Below, one piece after another: positions 42,061 through 51,295 of a stretch of 64,000 bases of DNA. The stretch lies in NCBI GenBank assembly GCA_964371865.1, contig CAYJOR010000005.1:1-64000 (forward strand). Reading direction: 5' to 3'. This stretch comes from CAYJAZ01 sp964371865 (GTDB lineage: Bacteria > Desulfobacterota > Desulfovibrionia > Desulfovibrionales > Desulfovibrionaceae). The position numbers were made by a program, and so were the translations under genes. How positions within the stretch are numbered: position 1 is the first letter of the stretch; every line of letters starts with the position of its first letter. The notes beneath the pieces are model-generated. The model had not been told where the DNA came from. It was given only the letters and a program-made list of their open reading frames with translations, and did not search any database.

Positions 42061-43065
42061 ATGTGTATAAATTTACCTAAAATACGGATTCTTGCAACCG
42101 GTGGTACTATTGCCGGTTCTGCAAACTCTGAAACAAATCTAACTGAATATAAAGCCGCAAGTCTTTCTGCTCAAGAGTTGATTAATGCGGTTCCTTCCAT
42201 TGTGGAACTTGCACAAGTTACAGCTGAACAAATTGCAAATGTTGCCAGTGAAGATTTCACTTTTAATATTCTTCTAAAACTTGCTAAAAGAATTGATGAA
42301 ATTCTAAAAAATGACGACTGCGATGGTATCGTTGTTACTCATGGTACTGATACACTTGAAGAAACAGCGTACTTTCTTAATCTTGTTGTCAAAAGTAAAA
42401 AACCAGTCATTATAGTTGGTTCTATGCGCCCGGCCACAGCTATTAGTGCCGATGGTCCATTAAATTTACTTAACGCTGTAAGTGTTGCGGCAAGTAAAGA
42501 AGCTTATGGAAAAGGTGTACTTATTGTTCTTGATGGGCAAATAATCGCAGGAAGAGACGGAACAAAATCTAATACGGTTTCAACCGAAACCTTTAGAGCA
42601 CATGAGCTTGGTTCGCTAGGCTATGTTGTTAATTTCACTCCGTTTTTCTATAGGAATGTTATACGAGCACATACATTAGAATCTGAATTTTTTATTAACG
42701 AACTTTTAGAAATTCAAGAACTTCCTAGAGTTGACATTGTTTATGAATATCTTGACGTGTCAACTAGGATGTATGAAGCTCTTATTGAAAGTAAGCCGGA
42801 TGGGATTGTTATTGCTGCTACGGGTAATGGATGTTTATCGCAACATGCGCTTGAACTTTTTTCACATGCTGAACGTAAAGGGATTACTGTTGTTAGATCT
42901 TCCCGTACAGGATCAGGATTAATTACTCCAAGTAAAATTGATTTTGAAAATGGCTTTATTTCCTCAGATAATCTAAATCCACAAAAAGCTAGAATTCTGC
43001 TTACACTTGCTCTTACTAAAACTAAAGAGACGCAAGCTATTAGAGATATGTTTGCAAAATATTAG
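42061..43065 (+). CDS. L-asparaginase, type II-like
   Basis: This 334-residue enzyme has both catalytic-threonine motifs: ILATGGTIAG at the N terminus and VVTHGTDTLEETAYFL at about residue 95. It also has the GSMRPATAISADGP segment. It hydrolyses asparagine (and perhaps glutamine) to aspartate and ammonia. It lacks an obvious signal peptide, so it is probably cytoplasmic despite type II-like features. It starts 18 bases after the TolC-like gene and may be co-transcribed. Confidence 0.93.
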   Translation: MCINLPKIRILATGGTIAGSANSETNLTEYKAASLSAQELINAVPSIVELAQVTAEQIANVASEDFTFNILLKLAKRIDEILKNDDCDGIVVTHGTDTLEETAYFLNLVVKSKKPVIIVGSMRPATAISADGPLNLLNAVSVAASKEAYGKGVLIVLDGQIIAGRDGTKSNTVSTETFRAHELGSLGYVVNFTPFFYRNVIRAHTLESEFFINELLEIQELPRVDIVYEYLDVSTRMYEALIESKPDGIVIAATGNGCLSQHALELFSHAERKGITVVRSSRTGSGLITPSKIDFENGFISSDNLNPQKARILLTLALTKTKETQAIRDMFAKY

Positions 43066-43243
43066 CAATATATCTTCTCAAAAAAAACCTCCTCGAATAA
43101 ACTATAGACATTCTTATAAAAAAATACTATATTATGAGAGTATAAATAAAAGTATGGCGTTTTGTATCTATTTTCTAATATAATTTCAACTATATAGAGA
43201 ATATTCTTGCTAATCACTCAAATACTGAAAATGGAGAACCACT

Positions 43244-43546
43244 ATGATTGATACTGTTGAAGCAATAACCATTAATTATGAAGATAACGGCGTCTTAGTT
43301 ATAAAAGAAATTGATAAAGAGATTATCAGCAAAAAAGGTAGTTGGGTTACAGCTCTTTTCCGTTATCAAGATTGGAATGAGAAAAAACAAGAATACAGCA
43401 TAGATAAATACGCTATTAGACGCTATCAAAAGAAAAATGGTGAATATAGATGCCAAGCTAAATTCTCACTAACCGATAGTGAACAAGCTAAACAACTTGT
43501 TTCAACTCTTGGAAATTGGCTCGAACAGAATTCAAACGAAGAATAA
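43244..43546 (+). CDS. Conserved small protein of unknown function
   Basis: This 100-residue protein has a GGAG ribosome binding site. It has a beta-rich N-terminal half (VEAITINYEDNGVLVIKEID) and a basic/aromatic central part (WVTALFRYQDWNEKKQEYS, KYAIRRYQKKNGEYRCQ). A final helix follows (EQAKQLVSTLGNWLEQN). The composition is normal for the region and it is flanked by its own terminator, so it looks like a real gene. I do not recognise the family and see no catalytic motif or signal peptide. Confidence 0.7.
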   Translation: MIDTVEAITINYEDNGVLVIKEIDKEIISKKGSWVTALFRYQDWNEKKQEYSIDKYAIRRYQKKNGEYRCQAKFSLTDSEQAKQLVSTLGNWLEQNSNEE

Positions 43547-43580
43547 ACAAAGCTTTTTACACTAAAGCTCAGTAAAAAGA

Positions 43581-43618
43581 AAAGGGTATTCTCAAAAAAA
43601 GTTGAAAATACCCTTTTT
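43581..43618 (+). terminator. Intrinsic terminator
   Basis: AAAGGGTATT and AATACCCTTT form a 10-bp stem with a T-rich end, 35 bases after the 43244-43546 gene. Confidence 0.85.
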
Positions 43619-43672
43619 AAATACCTTTTTACCCCCTCTATACAATAAAAAAGCTTAGAGAGAGTATGAACT

Positions 43673-44338
43673 ATGAGAATAAATCAGAATGAATATACTA
43701 CTATAGTCAAGCAAGATTTTCTATCTTCTCTTCTTCATAACTGGAAAAAAAGAAATAACAAACTCCTTCACCTGGGTATAGATAACTCCCCAGAGCCTTC
43801 TTTTTTTTGGGATCTTGGATTTGATGTTACTGCCCTTGCACAAAATCAAGATGAATTAGTTCGTAGTCAGGCAAGTAACGGACTCAAAATCGAATACAGC
43901 ATCGGAAAAAATGATCATCTACCATTTGATGATAAAACTTTTGATTACGTCGCTCTTACCCATATTCTTGCTCCTAACGCTTCAAATGATAAAACCTTAT
44001 CAAATATCATAGAAGAAGCTTTACGCGTCTCTACAAAGAGTATATGTATTTTAGAATACAGCACGCACGCTTTCAAGAAAATGAAACCTACTATATCACC
44101 AAAGACATTGAAAAGTATTACCAAGGAAATCTCCAATCGTTATAGTATGCAAACTCATTATTACTCTGCTCTACGCCTTCCGGTATTTTTATGGACAAAG
44201 AAAAGTGCACATTCTATTATTGAGTCTCACCCTTTTAGAATACCCTTTGGCTCTTTAGTAGCTATCACAATTGAGCATTCACCTGTCCTTACAACATCGC
44301 TTCCTTTGCAGGTAACATCAACAGCACCGACAACATAA
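43673..44338 (+). CDS. SAM-dependent methyltransferase-like protein
   Basis: This 221-residue protein has the class I methyltransferase layout in weak form. A first strand and loop (KLLHLGIDNSPEPSFFWDLG) leads to FDVTALAQNQDELVRSQ, and the acidic DHLPFDDKTFDYVALTHIL segment corresponds to motifs II-III. The glycine-rich motif I is eroded (LGIDNSP), so cofactor binding is uncertain. The C-terminal 60 residues are variable. The substrate is unknown. It converges on the dsr operon across a family A repeat. Confidence 0.6.
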   Translation: MRINQNEYTTIVKQDFLSSLLHNWKKRNNKLLHLGIDNSPEPSFFWDLGFDVTALAQNQDELVRSQASNGLKIEYSIGKNDHLPFDDKTFDYVALTHILAPNASNDKTLSNIIEEALRVSTKSICILEYSTHAFKKMKPTISPKTLKSITKEISNRYSMQTHYYSALRLPVFLWTKKSAHSIIESHPFRIPFGSLVAITIEHSPVLTTSLPLQVTSTAPTT

Positions 44339-44460
44339 TTTATTGCTACTTGAGCGAAAAATACTTACTATTGCATTATAAGACTTTTATAAAAATGAAC
44401 AATAAAGACAATACTGAAGAATTTTCTTCGTTTTTTCGTAGTACGTAAATTTGAATACTA

Positions 44461-44525
44461 CCCTAATTGTTTTTTAAGGAAGGGGGAAACCTCGTTTTCA
44501 AAAAAACGTGGTTTCCCCCTCTCGA
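44461..44525 (+). repeat. Family A palindromic repeat, copy 4
   Basis: Leader CCCTAATTGTTTTTTAAGGA merges into a hairpin with arms AGGGGGAAAC and GTTTCCCCCT, ending CTCG. It lies in the convergent gap between the methyltransferase gene and dsrP, where it could terminate both. Confidence 0.8.
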
Positions 44526-44548
44526 ATAATTCTATAATTGCCTACTTT

Positions 44549-45727
44549 TTACTTTTCTTTTAGCTCAAAAGTACCGGCTTCTTTTTTCACATCAAGTGCG
44601 ATTTTCCATAATAAGGAAACTACAAGTGCACCGATTGCAAAAATACCTAATGAAATAGCTATTTCAGCAAAGCTAGGTGTATAAATTGTAATACCTTTGA
44701 ATGGGTTAGGTGTGAAACCACCAACAAGTAGACCAAGACCTTTATCAATCCATGATGCAAGCACTAAACAGATTAGTACGTACGGAAGGAGTTGAAGGTT
44801 GTTACGTGTTGAAGGATTCATAAGACATGCAAGCGAACCAATACCAAGAACAGCAGCAAGCCACATCCAACCATTAATCCAAGCACCTTGACCATCATAC
44901 CCCATAAAGAGGAATTTGATAGGAGCGTAGTGACCAGGTGTTCCGCTGTAGAAAGCTGTGAAGAGTTCTAAGCAGTAGAAGAACACGTTGAGCGCCATCG
45001 CATATGTGATGATAAGAGTAAGAGTTTTGATAGCTTTTTTGCCCGGATCAAAGCTGGTAAGTTTTTGTACAAGAAGCATAAGCAATAAGAGAATTGCAGG
45101 TCCTGAACAGAAAGCTGATGCAAGGAAACGAGCAGCCATGATAGCAGTAAGCCAGTAGTAACGTCCAGGAATACCAGCATATAAGAATGCAGTAACTGTA
45201 TGGATACCAAATGCCCAGAATACTGAAAGATAAATAACAGGTTTAATCCATTTTGGTGGTTCAACGTCGTGTCTTTCAGCTTCTAAAGTAACCCAACCAA
45301 CTACAGCGTTGATTACTAAATACCCTGAAAGTACCATCATATCCCAGAACATAACAGACTGTGGAGTTGGATGAAGTACAACGTTCATTGCTTTATGAGG
45401 TTGACCAATATCAACAACAATAAAGAGAACACACATAATAACAGCACCAATAGCAAGGAATTCACCGAAGATAATCATACGTTTGAATTCTTTGTAATGA
45501 TGGAAATACGCAGGAAGAACAAGCATAACTGCTGATGCCGCAACACCAACTAGATAAGTGAACTGCGCAATATAAAAGCCCCATGAAACGTCTCTTGATA
45601 GACCGGTTACTTCCATACCAAAGTATAATTGGAACATGTAAACAGTCATACCAATACCAATGATCAACATAAGAAATGCTAACCACGCATAGTATCTTGG
45701 TGAGCCTTTAAGCACTCTTTCTAACAT
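44549..45727 (-). CDS. dsrP: DsrP, NrfD-like membrane quinone-interacting subunit
   Basis: This 392-residue integral membrane protein has about ten helices with the NrfD/PsrC pattern (FHHYKEFKRMIIFGEFLAIG, PGRYYWLTAIMAARFLASAF). It is the last gene of dsrMKJOP. In the DsrMKJOP complex it exchanges electrons with the quinone pool and passes them to the periplasmic ferredoxin DsrO. The start has AGGAG and lies 9 bases after the dsrO stop. It ends just before a family A repeat. Confidence 0.95.
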   Translation of the reverse strand: MLERVLKGSPRYYAWLAFLMLIIGIGMTVYMFQLYFGMEVTGLSRDVSWGFYIAQFTYLVGVAASAVMLVLPAYFHHYKEFKRMIIFGEFLAIGAVIMCVLFIVVDIGQPHKAMNVVLHPTPQSVMFWDMMVLSGYLVINAVVGWVTLEAERHDVEPPKWIKPVIYLSVFWAFGIHTVTAFLYAGIPGRYYWLTAIMAARFLASAFCSGPAILLLLMLLVQKLTSFDPGKKAIKTLTLIITYAMALNVFFYCLELFTAFYSGTPGHYAPIKFLFMGYDGQGAWINGWMWLAAVLGIGSLACLMNPSTRNNLQLLPYVLICLVLASWIDKGLGLLVGGFTPNPFKGITIYTPSFAEIAISLGIFAIGALVVSLLWKIALDVKKEAGTFELKEK

Positions 45728-45736
45728 AGTGGGCTC

Positions 45737-46504
45737 CTAGATTATATAATAGACACTTGGATCAGTGCCGTATGTAGGTTTACGACGAACAGCAAAGTTA
45801 TTTGCTAACACTTGACGTACTTCTGATTCTGGATCTTCAAGATCACCAAAGGTAATCGCTCCGCCTGATGCTTCAACACAATAAGGCATAAGACCTTGCT
45901 CTAAACGCTCGATACAGAAAGTACATTTTTCAACTGCACCGCGTGTTCTTGCCGGATATTCAGGATTAATTTCTGTAAGTTCCGGTTTAGCATCTTTGAA
46001 GTTGAATGAACGTGAACCGTAAGGACAACCTGCCATACAGAAACGGCAACCGATACAACGGTGATAATCCATAGTTACGATACCGCTTTCAGTTTTGTAC
46101 GTAGCACCGGTTGGGCAAACACGCACACAAGGAGGGTTTGCACAGTGGTTACAAAGAAGAAGATATTTTCTATCTTGAACTTCTTGCGGTAATGTTTTGT
46201 AATCAGGATCATCAGGGAAGCTACCTTTGTATTTTTCAGGCCAAATCCATTTCAAATCTTGCGGTGCAGGAATTGAAGTTGGAACATTGTGTCCTTTATG
46301 ACAAGCGCTTGTGATTGCATTGATTTTTTCTTTATCAATTTCACGAGTATCAATAACCATAGCAAAACGTTTTGCTACAATTGCTTTTTCGTTTTTTGCA
46401 TAAGAAGCGCCTTTTGGTGCTACTTGTGCTTGGGCTGTGGAAATGCCACCTAAAAGGGCAAAGCTTGAAATCCCAGCCACTTTAAGAAAGTGTCTTCTTT
46501 TCAT
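45737..46504 (-). CDS. dsrO: DsrO, periplasmic iron-sulfur ferredoxin subunit
   Basis: This 255-residue protein has a twin-arginine-type signal (MKRRHFLKVAGISSFALLGG, cleavage near AQA-QV), so it is exported folded. Cys clusters for several [4Fe-4S] centres are visible: CNHCANPPCVRVCPTGA, CIGCRFCMAGCPYG and CTFCIERLEQGLMPYC. It links DsrP and DsrJ on the periplasmic side. It sits 10 bases after dsrJ with an AGGGG ribosome binding site. Confidence 0.96.
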   Translation of the reverse strand: MKRRHFLKVAGISSFALLGGISTAQAQVAPKGASYAKNEKAIVAKRFAMVIDTREIDKEKINAITSACHKGHNVPTSIPAPQDLKWIWPEKYKGSFPDDPDYKTLPQEVQDRKYLLLCNHCANPPCVRVCPTGATYKTESGIVTMDYHRCIGCRFCMAGCPYGSRSFNFKDAKPELTEINPEYPARTRGAVEKCTFCIERLEQGLMPYCVEASGGAITFGDLEDPESEVRQVLANNFAVRRKPTYGTDPSVYYII

Positions 46505-46514
46505 GTTATTCCCC

Positions 46515-46898
46515 TTATTTCGTTTGTGGCTCTATGTGGCAAGACCAACAATACGGATCAACACTGTTAGTGTCGTGACATTTTTTACAGAATTCTTCGT
46601 AGTTTGTATGACATTCCATACAGGTATTTTGTAGGCTGATATCCCATTTTTTACCTTTTGATGAAATGTAAACTCTATTACCTTCGCGAAGAGCTTCATC
46701 ACGCCATTCATTTAACAATGCCATATGTTCAGAACGCATAAAAGCAACATCTTCAATACATTCTTCCATTCCTTCACCTTGTGGAAGTGCTACTTTTGGA
46801 TATTCATAAGTAGGTGTACCTATGTTTAACCAAAATGGAGCTGTTACCGCAACTACAAAAAGAACAAGAGCCGGTATTATATATTTTGAATTATACAT
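46515..46898 (-). CDS. dsrJ: DsrJ, triheme cytochrome c subunit
   Basis: This 127-residue protein has an N-terminal membrane anchor (about 6-25) and three CxxCH haem sites (CMECH, CKKCH, CWSCH) in the C-terminal third. Cys47 in MEECIEDV corresponds in place to the cysteine reported as the unusual His/Cys haem ligand of DsrJ. It acts in the periplasm within the DsrMKJOP complex. Its AAGGAG ribosome binding site lies inside the end of dsrK, two bases separate the genes, and translation is probably coupled. Confidence 0.96.
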   Translation of the reverse strand: MYNSKYIIPALVLFVVAVTAPFWLNIGTPTYEYPKVALPQGEGMEECIEDVAFMRSEHMALLNEWRDEALREGNRVYISSKGKKWDISLQNTCMECHTNYEEFCKKCHDTNSVDPYCWSCHIEPQTK

Positions 46899-46900
46899 AA

Positions 46901-48565
46901 TTATTCTTCTCCTTCTTGAGCTGTTGCTTCTACTGCTTCTTCTACTTCTTCTGGTTGTGGATCAGGATATTCTAAATCTTCAAGACGTATATCAAGAGTA
47001 CGAGGAATTTCACCTTTCATAACAAGAGCATTCGCTACAAGTTCGTGAAGTCCACTAACTGTTACACCAGGAGCCCAGTAATCAGCTACAGGAGGAAGAG
47101 TTGCACGGTCAAGAGCACATACGCATGATAACCAGTTAACATCATGTTTATCTTGAACGTATTTCACTGCATTACCACGTGGGAAGCCACCGCGTAAACG
47201 TAATTCCATGATTTCTTCTGTGTTCAAACCAGTACCGGAACCACAGCAGAAGGTTTCTTCACGGATTGTGCGAGGAGGCATTTCAACAAAGTTATTACAT
47301 ACAGCATTAAGAACATAACGCGGTTCATCAAGCATACCCATTGCACGCGCAGGGTTACATGAATCATGGTATGTAGTAATGATGTGGTTATTTCTTTCCG
47401 GACGAAGATTAAGTTTATTGTGCTTAATCAAGTCAGCGGTAAATTCTGCAATATGTACCATTTTTGTTGAAGCAGCATTATGGAATACTGTTCCTGTAAT
47501 CGAAGATTTAGGAACTTCCATGCAGCTTGGAGCCGGACCATTATATGTGTTCATGTATTGGTTAACAACACGCCACATGTGACCACACTCACCACCAAGA
47601 ATCCATTTAGATCCAAGGCGTTCTGCTTCAGCATACATTTTTGCGTTTAACTTTTTAGCCATATCAAATGATACGAATGAACCAAAGTTACCACCTTCTG
47701 AGCCGTATGTTGACAAGGTGTAATCTAAACCGATTTCATGGAAGAGCATTAAGTAGCCCATGAATGTATAGATACCCGGATCAGCAAATACGTCACCTGA
47801 TGGAGCGATAAAGAGAACTTCATGTCCTTTTTCATTGAAAGGAGGATTGATACGGATGCCAGTAATCTCTTCAATGTCATCACATAAAAATTCTACAATT
47901 TCTTTGAACGCATGTGGTTGAATACCAAGGTGGTTACCGGTACGATTACAGTTAGAAACCGGTTCCATAACCCAGTTAGTACCAAGACCAAGTTCAAATA
48001 AAAGTTCACGAATGATTGCTGTAATTTCAGCAGTATCAATACCATATGGGCAGAATAGCGAACAACGGCGACATTCTGTACACTGATATGAATAGGTAAA
48101 CCATTCTTTAATAACTTCTTTATCAAGTTTACGTCCGCCTGCTAACTTACCAAGTAATTTACCAGCTAAGGTAAAGTCTTGACGATAAACAGAGCGTAAT
48201 AATTCAGCACGTAACACAGGCATATTTTTAGGGTCATTTGTTCCTAAGAAGAAGTGACATTTATCTGAGCAAGCACCACAGCGCACGCAGATATCCATAA
48301 ATAGTTTCAATGAACGATGCTTTTCAAGTCTTTCTTGCAGACCTTTATAGATGATTTCTTCCCAGTTAACCGGTAAGTGCCAATCATCTTCTTCCGGATT
48401 CCACTCATGCGCATTTGGCATTCCAAGACCTTGCATGATATCCAATTTTGCAGGATAGCAGAAGTTACCCGGTTTTATTTCAGGCTTTGTATCAAACCAG
48501 CTTTGTTCTGGAAAAGCGGCTGGATTTTGAGCCAAAAGTTCGTTTGGCGTAGGCAGTTTTGCCAT
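46901..48565 (-). CDS. dsrK: DsrK, HdrD-like iron-sulfur subunit
   Basis: This 554-residue cytoplasmic-facing subunit has two ferredoxin-type Cys clusters (CVRCGACSDKC and CTECRRCSLFCPYG) at about 92-190. Cysteine-rich CCG-like domains follow with TYHDSCNPARAMG and FCCGSGTGLN, as in HdrD, where they hold a catalytic [4Fe-4S] centre. It is the proposed site of DsrC trisulfide reduction, coupling to sulfite reduction. An acidic tail (EEVEEAVEATAQEGEE) ends the protein. It lies 103 bases after dsrM. Confidence 0.96.
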   Translation of the reverse strand: MAKLPTPNELLAQNPAAFPEQSWFDTKPEIKPGNFCYPAKLDIMQGLGMPNAHEWNPEEDDWHLPVNWEEIIYKGLQERLEKHRSLKLFMDICVRCGACSDKCHFFLGTNDPKNMPVLRAELLRSVYRQDFTLAGKLLGKLAGGRKLDKEVIKEWFTYSYQCTECRRCSLFCPYGIDTAEITAIIRELLFELGLGTNWVMEPVSNCNRTGNHLGIQPHAFKEIVEFLCDDIEEITGIRINPPFNEKGHEVLFIAPSGDVFADPGIYTFMGYLMLFHEIGLDYTLSTYGSEGGNFGSFVSFDMAKKLNAKMYAEAERLGSKWILGGECGHMWRVVNQYMNTYNGPAPSCMEVPKSSITGTVFHNAASTKMVHIAEFTADLIKHNKLNLRPERNNHIITTYHDSCNPARAMGMLDEPRYVLNAVCNNFVEMPPRTIREETFCCGSGTGLNTEEIMELRLRGGFPRGNAVKYVQDKHDVNWLSCVCALDRATLPPVADYWAPGVTVSGLHELVANALVMKGEIPRTLDIRLEDLEYPDPQPEEVEEAVEATAQEGEE

Positions 48566-48668
48566 AAGGTTTTCTCCCTAAGTTTAGGCTTTATAGAATG
48601 TGTAAAGAATGCAATCTTTAGCCAATAACTTTCTTCAATGATTTGCCTTTTATTTTAAAGACTTGCCT

Positions 48669-49667
48669 TTACTTCAAAGGTTTGTCTAGTGGCAAACCAG
48701 CTTCGTCCATAGCTTCACGGAACTCATCTTCATACTCAGCATATGTGCGGTATTTTTTAGGTGGGTTCCAAGGGTTAATGTGACGATATTCTCTTGTATT
48801 AATCTTCATATTTCTTGTTGGGGACAAGAAAACACCGCCCATGTGCATAAGCTTAGAGAATGGGAAATACATAAGAAGAATAGAAACAAAAGTTAAGTGG
48901 ATAAAGAAAATAGAGCCAATTCCTTCAGGTGATACTGGGTTCAATGTTACAAGACCCATTGTGAAAACCTTAACTTGTGCAATATCTACTTTATCAAAAT
49001 AGCGCATACACATACCTGTCAAAACGATACCAATTATGAGGAATAATGGGAAATAATCGTTCGCAAGTGAAATGTAACGTGTCTTAGGATTCACAAGACG
49101 ACGTAAAAACAAGAATGCTAAAGCCGCTACTATAAGGGCGTTAGTCATATAAAAGCGTGGCGCACCAATTTGGAAAAGTCCATCTACAAATTCAAGAATA
49201 CTCATACAAACCGGCACCGGCTCGAGGAAAAAGCGCATATGACGAATCAATATGAGCAAGAAGCTGTAGTGAAATACTAAAGCAAAAAGCCAAAGCCATT
49301 TAGATGAATAGTAAGTAAGGCGAGGAACATCATTAATGGTTGTTCTAACAGCATTGGTATTTCTGAAAAGTGAACGGAAAGTCAAGACTTCTAATAACAT
49401 ACGACCAATTACAGCGAATGTTGATGTAGGCGCATCAAGTCTGTTAGGCTTGATAAAGTCAAGAGATTTTCCTTGTCCGCCCACAGTAGGAATGGCAAAT
49501 GGCACTGGCGATTTAGCCCAGTATACCACTCTCCAAACAAAGCCGACAATAAACACTATTACCGCTACCAACGGAAGAACTATGCCCAATACTGATTTTA
49601 AACCAACCAGCGATAATCCCCAAGCGAGAAAAAATAATGCAAGGGTTGCCCCTAGAGCGTTAAGCAT
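48669..49667 (-). CDS. dsrM: DsrM, membrane cytochrome b subunit
   Basis: This 332-residue protein has six or more membrane helices and histidines in transmembrane segments typical of NarI-like dihaem cytochrome b (FHYSFLLILIRHMRFF, FFIHLTFVSILLMYFP, KLMHMGGVF). It oxidises menaquinol and passes electrons to DsrK. It is the first gene of the operon. At its 3' end a direct repeat (TTGCCTTTT..TTTAAAG / TTGCCTTTACTTCAAAG at 48642-48679) partly duplicates the coding end. Confidence 0.95.
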   Translation of the reverse strand: MLNALGATLALFFLAWGLSLVGLKSVLGIVLPLVAVIVFIVGFVWRVVYWAKSPVPFAIPTVGGQGKSLDFIKPNRLDAPTSTFAVIGRMLLEVLTFRSLFRNTNAVRTTINDVPRLTYYSSKWLWLFALVFHYSFLLILIRHMRFFLEPVPVCMSILEFVDGLFQIGAPRFYMTNALIVAALAFLFLRRLVNPKTRYISLANDYFPLFLIIGIVLTGMCMRYFDKVDIAQVKVFTMGLVTLNPVSPEGIGSIFFIHLTFVSILLMYFPFSKLMHMGGVFLSPTRNMKINTREYRHINPWNPPKKYRTYAEYEDEFREAMDEAGLPLDKPLK

Positions 49668-49831
49668 CTTCTACCCCTATGTTTAGGTAGTTAATCCGAA
49701 AGCTTCAATACGTTATCTAAAACATACAAAGCATACCTCAAAACACAATACCACGTTATTTTCTCTAAAATAACGCGCATTTACAAAAAAACTACTTATT
49801 TGTAATTCCCCTAAAGTAGTTTATTCAAATT

Positions 49832-49860
49832 CTTATACAGTATTTTAAAAAAAATCACAA
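49832..49860 (-). promoter_or_regulatory. Sigma-70-type promoter of dsrMKJOP
   Basis: On the minus strand TTGTGA, 17 bases, TATAAG, giving a leader of about 155 bases before dsrM that carries a 9-bp hairpin. Confidence 0.5.
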
Positions 49861-50105
49861 GCAAGAATTTATACCTTTATTCAAGAAAATTATTGACTTG
49901 GTGAATCCTTTTTAACCTTATTTTGGCTTTTGTTCTCACTTATATATGAACTTTATCATCTAAGCGTAATTTTTCTCATATTTAAATTATATATTTTTTA
50001 CTTATCGAGACCTTGTATTGTGAAATTAATCACCTAATTTTCAATTTCGAGTCTTAAAAAATTTAATTTTTGAAATACATACGAACTTACTTCAAAAGAT
50101 ATTTA

Positions 50106-50149
50106 AATAAAAAACCTTACTATATATGAGTATCACATATAATAAGGTT
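50106..50149 (-). terminator. Intrinsic terminator of yebC
   Basis: AACCTTA and TAAGGTT close a longer hairpin with an inner TATAT/ATATA stem. On the minus strand it is followed by TTTTTTATTT. It lies about 90 bases after yebC. Confidence 0.7.
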
Positions 50150-50178
50150 AATTAGAAACTCACCCTAATTAAATCAAA

Positions 50179-50239
50179 CCCTAATTGTTTTTTAAGGAAA
50201 GGGGAAATTTGAGGGGGAAAATCTCGTTTTTAAAAAAAA
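50179..50239 (+). repeat. Family A palindromic repeat, copy 5 (half)
   Basis: The leader CCCTAATTGTTTTTTAAGGA is identical to copy 4. Then TTTGAGGGGGAAAATC begins a hairpin whose right arm is missing. The element stops exactly at the yebC stop codon (50240). Confidence 0.7.
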
Positions 50240-50968
50240 CTAAAAATCTTCAGGAAGATCGAAGTTTGCGTGTACTTTCTGAACGTCGTCGTTATCTTCG
50301 AGAGCGTCAACGAATTTCATAAGTTTTTCGGCAAGATCTGCGTCAGCTGGGATTGAGTTTTGAGGAACGTAAGCAAGTTCTGCTGATTGCATTTCGATAC
50401 CAGCTGCTTCAAGAGCATCACGAACTGCTGCAAAATCTTCAAGAGAAGTAGATACTTCAAATACTTCGGCTGAGGTTGCAACATCATCTGCACCAGCTTC
50501 TAGTGCTGCTTCCATGATTGCATCTTCAGTATATTTTGCAGAGTCAATAGTGATTATACCTTTTCTATCGAACATCCATGCAACTGATCCGCTTTCGCCA
50601 AGATTTCCGCCATGTCTTGAAAATAGGTGGCGCACTTCAGAAACGGTTCTGTTTTTATTGTCAGTAGCTGTTTCAACTATGAAAGCCATACCTGATGGGC
50701 CGTAACCTTCATATGTGATTTCAAAGAGTTCGCCGCCGCTTTCTTCGCCTGTACCTTTACGAATTGCAGTTTCGATTTTGTCTTTAGGTAGGTTGATTGC
50801 TTTAGCAGCTGCAATAGCAGCACGTAGGCGGGCATTTGCGCTAGGATCTCCACCGTTTTTTGCTGCGATGATAATTTCTTTTGCAGCTTTTGTGAACATT
50901 GCTCCACGTTTTGCGTCTTGTCTGCCTTTACGGTGTTGAATATTGGCCCATTTACTATGTCCTGCCAT
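50240..50968 (-). CDS. yebC: YebC/PmpR-family transcriptional regulator
   Basis: This 242-residue protein begins with the family signature MAGHSKWANIQHRKGRQDAK. It continues with FTKAAKEIIIAAKNGG and GYGPSGMAFIVE. The full family length of about 240-250 residues is kept. YebC proteins bind DNA or act on ribosomes stalled at difficult sequences; current evidence exists for both. The start has GGAG. Family A repeats flank it on both sides (50179-50239 and 51099-51181). Confidence 0.95.
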   Translation of the reverse strand: MAGHSKWANIQHRKGRQDAKRGAMFTKAAKEIIIAAKNGGDPSANARLRAAIAAAKAINLPKDKIETAIRKGTGEESGGELFEITYEGYGPSGMAFIVETATDNKNRTVSEVRHLFSRHGGNLGESGSVAWMFDRKGIITIDSAKYTEDAIMEAALEAGADDVATSAEVFEVSTSLEDFAAVRDALEAAGIEMQSAELAYVPQNSIPADADLAEKLMKFVDALEDNDDVQKVHANFDLPEDF

Positions 50969-51098
50969 AAAAAAACTCCTCTATATGGTGTAGGAAAATA
51001 TTTTCTAATTTGTTGGGAAAGTATCAAGAATGAAAAAAAGGGTCAACTTAAATTTTTTCTCATAATTCACTTAGTAGATTATTCCAGTTTGGAATTTT

Positions 51099-51181
51099 TT
51101 GGGGAGGGAAAACCACAACTTTTGAAAAAGTTGTGGTTTTCCCTCCCCAAAGCCCCCACCCTTTCCTTACAAAACTTTTAA
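51099..51181 (-). repeat. Family A palindromic repeat, copy 6
   Basis: This is the most perfect copy: 25-base arms (51099-51123 and 51126-51150) starting TTGGGGAGGGAAAACC pair without mismatch. The reverse-complement leader (CCCTTTCCTTACAAAA) follows. The core is GGGGAGGG rather than GAGGGGG. A CACCGCAT/ATGCGGTG pair (51185-51192, 51222-51229) lies just to the right. Confidence 0.75.
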
Positions 51182-51295
51182 TTTCACCGCATTTAGTTTA
51201 GTGGTTAAACAAAATTTGTGCATGCGGTGGGAATTTTATTATACTATAAAATTTTGTTTTAGAATACTAAACGAGAATTAGAATGACGTGAGATA

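Larger units (their letters stand above)
49668..50239. other. 572-base leader region of dsrMKJOP, plus yebC terminator and a repeat
   Basis: It contains a sigma-70-type promoter for dsrM and a 9-bp hairpin in the leader (CGTTATTTT at 49754-49762 with AAAATAACG at 49767-49775). It also contains the yebC terminator and a half family A repeat. Otherwise it is AT-rich and featureless. Confidence 0.5.

Noticed and set aside
44549..49667. Polysulfide or tetrathionate reductase operon
   Set aside because: The M-K-J-O-P gene order, the triheme DsrJ and the HdrD-like DsrK identify dsrMKJOP, and no molybdopterin subunit is present.
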